Of a DNA stretch of 64,000 bases, positions 25,401 through 35,518 are shown piece by piece; position 1 is the first letter of the stretch, and every line of letters begins with the position of its first letter. Source of the stretch: Nectonema munidae (Eukaryota; Nematomorpha; Nectonematoida; Nectonematidae); contig JAUIRK010000799.1 of assembly GCA_030549495.1 (NCBI GenBank), positions 85,001 through 149,000 of the forward strand. Reading direction: 5' to 3'. Under the pieces are notes generated by a model. The model did no database searches. It was not told the origin of the DNA and saw only the letters and a list, made by a program, of their open reading frames with translations. The position numbers and the translations under genes are program-made.

Positions 25401-28400
25401 CTTATCCGGTTAGATACCGGATTTCGATAACTCAAGGTCTTGGGTTCGATCCCGCATCAAGCCTACTTTTCTTATAGTTCGGTACAAGCGACGCAATTGT
25501 GCCTTCTTGATGAAAACACCCCACGGTATTTGGAAGAATAATTCCTCGTAGTTTGAACACACCAACTTGAAGTAATGAGGCGTCAATAGCCGAAACCAGT
25601 CTTTGACACAGTGTATAGGCTTAGTGTTGATGATCAATACAGAACTAATTTCTAGTTTTAAATTATATTTAAAATTATATAACAAAATGTATTATTATTG
25701 ATAAATAGGGCTTTTATTTTCATTTTAAATTTTGTCTTAAATTGTTGGTATATAAATAAAATATCCATTGAAAAATGTAGAAAGCCGATATTTAAGGTGC
25801 TATTTGAGAAGTTGTTAGTACAAGTTAGGTAATCTTCATATCAGTTATTTTCTTAAATGAAAATATGTAATTTCATATTTATATCAAAAGCATTCTTTCA
25901 AAAGATTACATAATGTACTAGTACCAAATTTGAAGAAAAATATAGAAATTTTCAATCAATTAATATCCTAATATGTTGCTATTTTTTTAAATCATGAAAG
26001 ATAGAATTTATATAAATTGATCAGGTAAAAATCAATTTCTCTTGCTATTTGATTTCACTCGCGGAAAAATAAAAAGAAATAATTCAATAGTTAATCAACC
26101 AATTTTCGCTTATTGTTTATGTATAGAGGAAAATATAAATTCAGCAGGGATTATTCACTGCTTTGAGTGAACCAAAATGCGTTTATGCAAACTTTTTTTC
26201 AAGAAAGTTGTTAGCCATAACTTAATTGGTTGAGAATTATAGTTATCACTTGAAGAAATGTTCATTTTTTCATACTTCATCGTAAATTTTGAAAGGTGAG
26301 TATTTAAAAACTGACTAAAATTTGAATTCACATTTTGTTTTTATCTTTCATTATTAAATATAAAATGAAATAAATTTGAAACGGTTGAAAAGAATATGCT
26401 TAGATTTACATTTATATATTTATTTATTTATTTATTTATGGAAGAGATATAAATTTTAACTTGAATGAATGCGAGTAAGCAAATTTGATTAACGCTATCA
26501 CACATGGCATGCAAGGCAATCCAAGACCGGTTTCGACCTTTTTGGGCTTCATCAGTTGGATGAAGGTTGCTATTTAAATTATGTATTAAATCAAAATCAA
26601 ATTTATAATATCATATCTCCAAAATTAGGAGAAAAACTGCACTATTTTTCAAAGTAAATAGAATTGAGTTTTGATAAACAAATTTTTTCCCTCATTTTTA
26701 ACATAAAAATAAATAATAATCTACAAAATATTAAAAAATCATATTAAAGTTCCAAAGTCTTACCTTTTTAATCAATAATTTTATTATATTTCTTCTTTTT
26801 TTATTTCAGTTGTATAATTTTGGAACAGAGCCAGAGAGAAAGGAGTTCTTGGATAATCTTTTTGAATTTATGCAAGATAAAGGTTTTTTTATCGCTTTCA
26901 TTTCAAAATCAACTGAAATCCTTTAAAATTCTTCATTTTATGGTTACTAATGCCAATCTATAAGACCATTATCTTTTTGAAAAAGTTTTTTTTAATATGT
27001 TTAAGTATGTACGTATTAAGATGACAAATTTTTCCACACACAAATGTTATTTTTACATAATTGAAATATTTATATACGAATAAATTTTTTTGAGAAATGT
27101 TAACATAAAAGGTTTATCATTTGGCAGAGTAAAAAAGTTGTATAAAATTGTCAAAGATAAAATTATGCAGTTTTAATTTATCTATAACAATTTTAGGTAA
27201 TAATAATAATACCAAAGTCTAAGCTTATTTAACTAAATACAGAATAACCTTACTCGCTACAAATTGAATTAACTGTATATGCGCAAATAGCAGATTATAA
27301 GTTAAAAACTTTGAAACTAAGTAACTAACATTTAAATTATCCTATTAATTAACGCACTAAAATAATAAAGAAACGTCTAACTACTAGTTAACGTAAATTA
27401 ACCAGTTAACTGCCTGAATAATCAGACGATATCTAATGTGAAGCAGAAGATTTGTATATAAATGCAGTCGATTTTATTTCTGTAAAGTCGACATATATTG
27501 ACTGTGGTGGATAATCGCATGACTGTCTACCTTGTAAAATATGATTTAACTAACTAACAATTTTAAAAAGAGACAATGAACTAAGCAACAATCGATCAAG
27601 CTACTTATTTAACAATCTATTATTATTATTATTATTATTATTATTTGAAAATTATATTTAAATGAGATCTTTCTTCCCTCATTTTGGTTTTGACTGCTTT
27701 GTCTTTGAACTGATGCATCGCAAGTGAATTGTGTTCGAGTTTTGTCAAACTTGAGATGAATTTGAATTAATATGGAAATTCGGTTTATAAACACGTAAAC
27801 CTTCTAATAAAGGGCTTTACCAACAATTTTAGACAACAAATTTCTACTCAGTTCAGGATCAGTATCTCGGATCAAAATTGTGCATTTTATAATTCTTTAT
27901 AACTATTGTTTCTTTCTCCATTTTCTATCGCTAAATGATTATTACACTAAGATAAGAAAAATCTTTTCGAGTTAACATTACATTTCGTGTAAAAAACTGA
28001 TTTATGGAATGAATTAATAGGAGTTGGAAGACCGTAAAAAATGTGTTTTTCCATTGTTATGTTTTATATCTTCGTTGTATTTGATTAACAATTTGTTTAA
28101 CTCCTTATGGCCTATAAAGATATCATCATTACAATAGACAATAGTATTTTTTCATCCAATTTTATGATAATTATTCTGCTATCCATAATTTTAGATGAAA
28201 TGATACTAAATATTTCAGTATTTTCTGTATGGTAGCGCCAGAAAATTTTTATAGAATTTTTTGAATAAGTTATGACTTGCAAAAATTTGACAAATTTACC
28301 AAATAAACTCTTCTTAAAGAATTTCTTTATCTCTTTGAGTAGTAGAAAGTTTAAGATATTTTTATTTCTGACACACGTGTCCTCAAAAGTTAAATTAGAT

Positions 28401-31400
28401 TATTTTATTTTAATTTTTTTATACTCTCAATATGTTGTATTAAATTTTTGTCTATTTATCAAAGGCTGTCCAATCAATCGAATTCCAATAATGGCAAAGC
28501 AAACTTTGGATCTGTACGCACTCTACAAAGTGGTGACGGAGAAAGGAGGCTTGGTGGAAGTCATAAATAAGAAGTTGTGGCGCGAAGTTACGAAATCTTT
28601 GAATCTTCCTTCCTCCATTACAAGTGCAGCATTTACACTTCGAACACAGTAATCATTTTCATTACTCTAAAGCAGGAATTCTAATTTAACCTAAGATTTT
28701 TAAAAGGACGATTTTTTTATATGAAGGAGTGAAGAAAGATTTTTTTATGAATCGTTTTTTTTCTATTCACACATTTATTCTAATCTCGTTGTTAGGATTA
28801 ACACTTGTTGGATTTTCGTTCAAGAATGTGGCTTTTCTTTCAAAACCAAACCGAATATAAACGATGATTTAATTCCAATTTATTTTGTGTTTGATTTGTC
28901 TAATCGCAAATCTTTTCAAATTTTTTGAAAGAAATGAATATTTTATGTTTGAAAATAGTTTTTTTATGTGGATTTTTAAAATACATTTTTCTTTTGGAAA
29001 GTTAAGTTTCATCAATATAAATAAATGAAATTTATCTTTTGTAAGAGTTGATGTAAAATAAACTATTACGACACTCTTATTCGTGTTATTGGAAATTTGA
29101 ATTTTTTCTTCAAAAAAAGTGATTATGATATGTTTGGAATCTAAACATACTTTTTTAAACACAGTTAATTTGAGCGTTTTTAGAAAAGAGGCGTTCTTAT
29201 TTGAGACAGACTTTGTGTTTAAAAACACGCGCACACACCAGTTTATTTGCCAAGACTTGAACCGCTTTTCGAAAATAGCTTTTTAAACTGTGAGTATTTT
29301 ATTGTATATTGAATAACTTCTAAATAAGTGCTTGGATGCGTTAATGAAATATCACTTGGACCACGGCCGAATTTTTCTTCGCTCTTCTTCCGAGTAAGAA
29401 GAAGTTTCTTTATTTTAGCCATTTTAAAATTATATACTGACGTTATAGACTGAAACGAACATAAAAATGTAAATATTAAAAAAAATGAAAACTATTCATT
29501 AAAAAATTCGTTTCCGCAAGAAATACAATTTTAATATAAAAATTTTTTATTATTTTTTAATTGCATGCATAATATTTTGGAATCGACCTACCCTAATATG
29601 CATACTCTAATTTTTGTTTAAAACATATGCAATGAATTCCTTTTTTATAATGTGTTCAAATTTTCCCCTGTAAGAAAATGACCATTTTGGCATGTTTAGT
29701 TTCACATAGTATCCTAAAAATTGGGAATATAATAATAATTTTAAATGCACCTTTTTTTAATGCCCTCTTTTAGAGTGATATTGAATTATTCAACAAGTTT
29801 GCTAATAAGTTTTGCATGTTGTAACGGGTGCTTATTAAAATTTGCAATATGATGTCTTAAAATTATGATTTTATAACAAATATCAAAATGATTTGAGTGT
29901 TTTATATCTTTCTTCGTTTATGACGGAATTTTAAAGGCGTTGTTCATCAATTCAAAAACAGAGCTTGCATTGAATATCTTCTGTTCTTAATCTCCTACTC
30001 TTTTCAAAATTATGCGTTTAAGACTAAGTTAAATAATAGCTAACTTATAACTACTTATACTAAATCTAAAAATAGTAATGCTTTATTACTTAACAACCAT
30101 AGTAATGATTACTTTTATAAGCTGGATAGGGTAGATTTCATTGCAATATTTATAAAAAAAAGGTCATAAAAATTTATTTGAAAGAAAAAGCAGAACAAAG
30201 CACATTTTAAAAACAAAATTAAAAACCCTTTCGATTTTTATAACTTTTGAATTTATAAAAGCCATTGAATACTTTCTTTTCATTCTTGTCTTTCAAAGCT
30301 CGAAAAAGTTTTAAAGGAATACAAGCTTGTTTTGGAATTTTTGGATCGGATAAGTATCTTTAGCGGCAATATTGTGGAATTAATCGTGTTTAAGAAGCCA
30401 GCGAGCGTAGAAATTGATTGTTTAATCAGAACAGAATTTGGAAAATTAATCGCTGCTTTCCTTTTAATTCGAATTTTATATACTTAAAGTAGATGATTTT
30501 CATTATTTAATCTTATTTTTACAAAACTAACTTTTGATTTAGTTAATGGTTTTTAAATGTCACTATGCACATGTTTATACGTCCTGCCTCGATCAAAATC
30601 TTATGTCATTACTCTTTAGCCAATGAAAAGTGGGCGGAAGTGATGATTGAATCGTGTATTCAAGTAGTGCTTTTTATTTTAGGTATGTAAAATACCTGTA
30701 CTCTTATGAGTGTGCCCTACAAAACTTCAGTTCTCCCGAAGACCTCAAGGTTGCCATCAATGGAAACAAACGAGAAATAAAAAAAGTGGGAGAATCCTTT
30801 GATAACAAACTTCAGCATACACACTCCCCTGAAGAATCACGTCCACATAAAGAGCACAGATTTCAAATGAGTGAATACAAGAATAACCATATCAATGCAC
30901 ATTTCCCCAATATTCCTGCCATCAACCCCAACTTGAGTGAAGCTTTTGCTTTGCCTTATTCCTGTAAGCTTGAACTAAGAATGTATATATTTTATATAGA
31001 CTTAACAAATTCGATAAATTATTTAGTCAATCCCTTCCTTAATCCTTTCACCTACAACCAAATACTTAATCTTTCCAAAAATTTTGAAATCGAAGTGAAT
31101 AAGAGGAAGCAAGAGCATTGTGACGATGCCATGACAACTCCACCCACTAGAATGTCAAATATTCACGCTTTCAAAAATCAAATAAATTCTTCATCACCAC
31201 CAAAGCAGGGTTTTTGCAAGGAAACTATCACAAATTATGATGACGAAGTTGATGATGAAGGCTGCCGGACCTTTATGAATCAAAGTTCACTTCCTCATCA
31301 CATGTCTAAAGAAAATGAAATTTACTTAAATCTGAATTCCAAACATATCAAGATAACCTTTAAAGAAATGTGTAAGGCTATATATATATATATTTATACT

Positions 31401-32855
31401 TAAACATGTCTAAAAATAAATACTATTGTAAGGCTATATATATTTTTATATTTGTATATTGCTATACAAACCTTGCATCAGAGCAAATTATCTCCTATGA
31501 CTATATCAGGGTTGCCAGAAATAATTGAGTTTAGCGAAACATATATGAAAAAGTAGCATTTACAATAATATTCACTAATAGAGGTTTGCTGTATATAAAC
31601 TATCTATAAATTATCCAAATCTTAGATGGCCTTAAAAATTTAAAAAATTTAAATGGCAAGACTTGCAAATTTAGATCTTTTAGTTTATAATAAGAGGATC
31701 ATTTAAGGGGAATAATGTTCTTATTTGTACTTTATTATGTGAATTTTTCTTAAAAACTCTTAGATAAAATTTTTTGAAGAAAACATCTTCACTATGGAAA
31801 AAAATATTTGTGAAATAAAAACATTAGAATATTTCGACATTGTCCTCGATTTTAGAGGAGATCAAGAATGGAACCAACAGAAAATGTGCACAACATACTT
31901 GAATTTGCAAAATCCATCAGCATAAGAGCATTCTTGTAGCTCAAACTTGTAGCATTCTTGTCTAACATTTTTTTTTGTAATATTCAAAATGAATTTTGCT
32001 TGTAGCATTCTTGTATTTGAGCTACATTATTGACACTATTATAAATAGAATTTAAATAAAGTATTAGAAATACAAAGGTTAAGGTGGTTTGGGCATGTAA
32101 ATAGAAGACCTTCGGGTGATCTAATTAAAGAAGCTTATAAAAATCAAACTTTAGGTAAGAGTAAAGGCAGGCCAAAGATGACATGAATAGAAATAGTTAA
32201 AAAAGAAATGAGCAAAAGACATTTAGCGCTAGGGGACGAGCAAAATGGAGACGCAAAATAATGAGAGATTAGTTGCCATAGTGGTAAAAACCGGCTAAAC
32301 CTCAGCGTGCTAGAAACATTAGCCGTAAAATTGATTATTATTATTATATTATTATAATCTTTAATCTTTTCTTTTTATTTCTATAAAATTGGCTTTTCGA
32401 TTTTAGTTATATATTTTAAAAGTTAGTTTAGCTCAAAACTAGATAAGCAAAATATGAGTCAAATAAAATTTCCTTACTGATGATTCTGGCAATCTCTAAC
32501 CATGTTTACGATAGAAAGGATACACAAGAGCATATTGAAAATTTTTCCATTTGAGGCATAAAAAAATAATATATCCATATTAACTGAATACCATATCGTG
32601 TAAATGATATGGCTGCAATTATCTGAAGGCGCTATTTTTCCATATTTTTTTACACATTGTGAATAAAGCTGATTAGTTTTTAAAAGTTCAAAGATGTTAA
32701 ATATTCATTCATATACGCGCATATAATTATGATTCCTTGCTTAATTTTTTTTTATTTTTTTTTGTTCAGATGTGGAAAAGTACATTCCATCCGCCATTAA
32801 AATTTTGATGGAAGTCAACGATATCAAATTTCAAGGAACTCTCTTGCCTCGATAA
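22127..32855 (+). CDS. retn: ARID3/retained (dead ringer)-like transcription factor, seven coding exons
   Basis: Exons 22127-22453, 23720-23875, 26810-26882, 28465-28648, 30683-30963, 31027-31371 and 32770-32855 join in phase to about 483 residues. Every intron starts GT and ends AG. The ARID domain spans roughly residues 155-258: WSYKEQFKELYNF, ERKEFLDNLFEFMQ, PINRIPIMAKQTLDLYALY, GGLVEVINKKLWREV, LPSSITSAAFTLRTQY, KYLYSYECALQNFSSPEDL. This is the extended ARID typical of ARID3/dead ringer, which binds AT-rich DNA in the nucleus. The last exon (IKILMEVNDIKFQGTLLPR) corresponds to the C-terminal REKLES region used for self-association. The N-terminal 100 residues are acidic/serine-rich and not conserved. 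At about 480 residues it is shorter than fly retained. The start at 22127 is the first ATG after an AG acceptor, so 5' exons may be missing. It converges with the couch potato-like gene. Confidence 0.92.
22516..22835 (+). mobile_element. hAT-type MITE, 320 bp, in ARID3-like intron 1
   Basis: Termini CAGGGGTCTCCAAAC and GTTTGGTGACCCCTG. It is flanked by identical 8-bp duplications TGGTAGAG at 22508-22515 and 22836-22843. The subterminal CTCGCGGGCCAGATCC is typical of widespread hAT MITEs. Confidence 0.95.
23720..23875 (+). CDS. retn: ARID3-like gene, exon 2
   Basis: Encodes 52 residues in phase 0 ending GKWSYKEQFKE, the start of the ARID domain. The acceptor is CGGTTTTAG and the donor GTATGC. 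A TAG at the acceptor closes the frame upstream, which fixes the boundary. Confidence 0.85.
23942..24263 (+). mobile_element. hAT-type MITE, 322 bp, in ARID3-like intron 2
   Basis: Termini CAGGGGTCGGCAAAG and GTTTGACGATCCCTG. Identical 8-bp duplications CCTTAAAT lie at 23934-23941 and 24264-24271. Inside, paired GGGGTCGA blocks are visible. Confidence 0.95.
24495..25173 (+). mobile_element. hAT-type non-autonomous element, about 680 bp, in ARID3-like intron 2
   Basis: Left end CTGAAGTCGGCAAC and right end GTTGCCGACTCCTG are inverted. The flanks TATTTACC and TATTAAAC match at six of eight positions, suggesting an older insertion than its neighbours. Confidence 0.75.
25394..25560 (+). mobile_element. 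tRNA-derived SINE, family B
   Basis: The head has a box B (GGGTTCGATCCC) about 40 bp after a weak box A-like stretch. The body has CTTATAGTTCGGTACAAGC and CAATTGTGCCTTCTTG. Other copies are at 10465-10555, 56575-56675 (-) and 62518-62655 (-). Confidence 0.8.
25572..25601 (+). ncRNA. Hammerhead-ribozyme-like motif, degenerate
   Basis: GTAATGA (consensus CTGATGA) is followed by stem II GGC-GTCAATA-GCC, then GAAA, then CCAGTC with a GTC cleavage triplet. Stem I is poorly paired. The order and spacing fit minimal type I hammerheads of Penelope-like elements and retrozymes, but two core positions differ, so this is probably inactive. Confidence 0.45.
26519..26561 (-). ncRNA. Hammerhead ribozyme-like motif, minimal type I
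   Basis: On the minus strand: stem I ATCCAA pairs with TTGGAT (6 bp). The core CTGATGA is intact. Stem II is AGCC/GGTC around a CAAAAA loop, with a weak first pair. GAAA is intact. Stem III is the palindrome ACCGGT with no loop, and the cleavage triplet GTC precedes TTGGAT. Such loopless stem III hammerheads act as dimers in Penelope-like elements and retrozymes. It lies in ARID3-like intron 2, antisense to the gene. Confidence 0.65.
26810..26882 (+). CDS. retn: ARID3-like gene, exon 3
   Basis: Encodes LYNFGTEPERKEFLDNLF and EFMQDK with a phase-1 end; acceptor TTATTTCAG, donor GTTTTT. It matches ARID helix 1 of dead ringer proteins. Confidence 0.93.
27402..27510 (+). mobile_element. TTAA-type MITE, subfamily 2, degraded copy
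   Basis: Preceded by TTAA (27398-27401). It matches 13224-13352 through CAGTTAAC, GAATAATCAGA, AGAAGATTTGTAT and TAAAGTCGAC; the right end is eroded. Confidence 0.75.
27619..27645. repeat. (ATT)n microsatellite
   Basis: About nine ATT units in ARID3-like intron 3. Confidence 0.85.
28465..28648 (+). CDS. retn: ARID3-like gene, exon 4 (ARID core)
   Basis: Encodes the central helices, including RIPIMAKQTLDLYALYKVV and NKKLWREVTKSLNLPSSI. It ends in phase 2 after CA, before GTAATC. It is the most conserved exon. Confidence 0.95.
30683..30963 (+). CDS. retn: ARID3-like gene, exon 5
   Basis: Begins by completing Gln, then YVKYLYSYECALQNF (end of the extended ARID), AINGNKREIKK and a polar linker. 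The donor CCT/GTAAGC at 30964 opens a 63-nt intron. Confidence 0.85.
31027..31371 (+). CDS. retn: ARID3-like gene, exon 6
   Basis: Starts after TTATTTAG (a CTTAAC branch-like motif lies at 31001) and continues FNPFLNPFTYNQ through a low-complexity linker to KHIKITFKEM. The donor is GTAAGG. Because the intron before it is a multiple of three without stops, retention would add 21 residues. Confidence 0.75.
32070..32345 (+). mobile_element. LINE 3' end in ARID3-like intron
   Basis: Translation gives LRWFGHVNRRPSGDLIKEAY, then GKSKGRPKM and, after a frame change, AKWRRKIMRD. This is the standard C-terminal tail of non-LTR polyproteins. An in-frame stop is present. It ends in an ATT-rich tail. 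Confidence 0.85.
32770..32855 (+). CDS. retn: ARID3-like gene, last exon (REKLES-like end)
   Basis: After TTTGTTCAG it encodes VEKYIPSAIKILMEVN and DIKFQGTLLPR, then TAA. This aligns with the ISLEINGVTYTGVLFAQ end of ARID3 proteins. Confidence 0.88.
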
Positions 32856-32927
32856 ATTTCAGATATAAATTTTTTATGAACAAAATGATTTACATATGTT
32901 ATATCCTTAAAATATTCAAAATGAAGC

Positions 32928-32933
32928 AATAAA
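32928..32933 (+). terminator. Polyadenylation signal of the ARID3-like gene
   Basis: AATAAA lies 73 bp after the stop codon, followed by a T-rich stretch. Confidence 0.6.
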
Positions 32934-32939
32934 ATTTTT

Positions 32940-35343
32940 ATTGGTAAACATGATTTTCGAATTTGTATACTAAAGTACGCGTGGCTTTGATAAAAATTGA
33001 AACTCTAGTCAAATATTTGCAACAAATTGCATAATTAATGCAAGACAATTTTTTTAATAATATTTTAATTTCATTAACGATATTTAATTTTTATATTCAC
33101 GATTTCCAGTTCTATTTTGCCTTGGAAAAAAGTAGAATCGACAAAAGCTAAAATAGGTTTGAATAAAGATAATAGAATAGAAATGAGATACATTGAAACA
33201 AAAATGGTATGCATGTTCATATTAGCTGCTATTTAAAATGTACATAAAAAATTATAATAATTTTTAAATTTCCAATATTTTATATTTATTTTTAGACATG
33301 TGTAAATATAGCTTGATCAAATTCTACACTTTTTTCGAATTAAATATTATACAGCTATATAATCTGAAATGTTTCATTTATTGATTTAAAATGTAATATC
33401 GCCAACCCCTTGGATTAAGTTATAAACAAACTTGGTAGAGCTAAAAATTAATTGTTCGGATTATCAAGATATAATATTAAAAAGGTAATACAAAATATGG
33501 TTGCTATAAAATATTTTTATTTTTGAAAATAAGTATTTAATTTATAGTTATACATAGATATTTTAAATCTTATTTTTATGCTAATCACTTCTCTCCATTT
33601 TGTATGAAAAGGATTTCCCATTTACTAATCTATTTATTGATGAATTTCTCCTAAAAATGAATATTTAGCATTTTAGTTGGGTTGCGTGTAATGTTTATAG
33701 GATGCCTGTTTGACGATGATACTCAAGTTAAAGCCCTTTCAAAAAATAAGCAAAAATGTTAGACAAAATAATTTCATTTTTATTCAAACAAAATTCAAGA
33801 ATAAAGGAAAGAAATCAAGAAACTGCACATTGAAGAAATTACATAAAACATAAACATAAAATTTAACAAGTTGTAAAATGAAGAAAATGCGCCATTCGAA
33901 ATGGCTTGAACAATGAGCGAGAAAATAATTTAATCAGTCAGGCAGTATGAGTTTGGATACAACGAAAATAGTGCGCTAAGCGCAGATTTGGATGAAGGTA
34001 TACATGGGAAGATATGCTTACACAAAATAGGGAAAAACGTAAATATATAAAGTTAACTATACCGATATTCGTAAAATAAGGATAAAAAAAGATTAAAGAC
34101 ATAAAATTTTATAAATATTTTAAAAATATATGCTGCGCAGAACAAATCTTTAAAAAAAGGAAAAAAAAGTTCGCACACAAAATCTTTGTTAAATATTGAT
34201 ATTATTAGAAGCAAGTTTAAAATTAGCCATTATTTGCTTTCAAAATATATTCATGCTTTAATACTCTAGCAAAGTCTTTAGTAGCTGATTATTCCTTGTA
34301 GAACGTCAAATGTCAGGCAATCTCCTAATTGCACACACAGCACTAACTTCCAATAAACACTTGTCAAAGATATACGAAAATAACAACGTCAAATTACATT
34401 TTTTTGACATATAATATAAATAGGATTTACCTTAAAGGCATTCTTCAACAAATTAATTAAAGTTAATTCATGAGAAAAAATTTAAATTGATAAAAACTTA
34501 AATAATTTTTAAATGTATAGATTTTAAGTTGGTTAGGGAATGAAGCTTTAGTTTTTTTTCGTTTTTGAATTTAAATGTATTATGTAAAGGTAATATAGGA
34601 ATTTTTGGCACAGATATAAATTTGGAAGTTCTAGACTTGTATGGGAATAATTTTGGTTCCAGCATAGCTACTGATATTGTCTTCGCTGTTAACCTAAAAA
34701 TAGTGAAATCAAAATACAAAATGAGCATACACATTTTTATTGATATACATTGTAAAATTTGACTAATTTGCCAACAGTTATTTTTTTTGTTTTTGTGGGA
34801 TTTTATCATATGGGAATTTTGTCCTATTTGAAATTTCGTCCCAGAACTGGGCAATGTCCTCCAAAATAATTTTTGCAGTGATTTTAATTGTCACATATTG
34901 AATTAAAGTTGAAAATGAAGCAACAATTAATAAATAAAATACTTTTTTAAGGAGGAAAACTTTTAAAAGCTCAATATTTCAAACAAATGAAGACATGACA
35001 ATGTGGAAATATATGATGGGAGAAATTGTGTGAAAAAGATGAACGAAAATTCTGTATCTAGACTTGTTCACGGTGCCAGTGAAGAACCGGTTAAAACTCT
35101 ATTCCAGTCCTGATCTGTATATTATGAGGACCAGACTGACCCTTAGCCGACTTTGAACAGGTCTACCTGTATCTATTCAGAAAAAATACCTTAGTTTGAT
35201 ATAGAAAATATCATAAAGTTTGAGATTTCGAGATGAACAAATTGTTGAGAACAGTTAATTCTGTTCAAGGGTGTAATGCGTGTAGTTAGTAGTGGTGAGT
35301 GATATTTGAAAAAGTTTGAAAAGATGAGAGGAGCCGAACTTAC
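32940..35343. other. Intergenic between convergent genes; missing last exon expected here
   Basis: No frame here could be joined with confidence to the exon ending at 35344, although that exon has a strong GTAAGT donor. A 118-residue minus frame at 34498-34854 has no recognisable content. AT-rich. Confidence 0.5.
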
Positions 35344-35518
35344 GCTTTCGGGGGAAGCCTTATTTTTGGGTACGTCTAGTCTCATCGCCTTCTGCATCGA
35401 GTGATTTTGGATACTGATCAAAGCGTTGTAAGCAGAGCAAGCGTCATTGAATTCGACAAACGCGACTGGAGCACCTGCATTTTTGTTGCAAATCTTTATT
35501 CGATGGAATCCAGCGTAT
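35344..35518 (-). CDS. cpo: Couch potato-like gene, exon 8 (RRM2 core)
   Basis: Encodes [37 protein letters not shown] and [14 protein letters not shown]. The donor is GTAAGT. If the donor were ignored the frame would run to a stop near 35191, but the extension is not RRM-like. Confidence 0.9.

Noticed and set aside
34498-34854. Possible last exon of the couch potato-like gene
   Set aside because: The frame has no RRM or known tail similarity and no convincing acceptor in the right phase.
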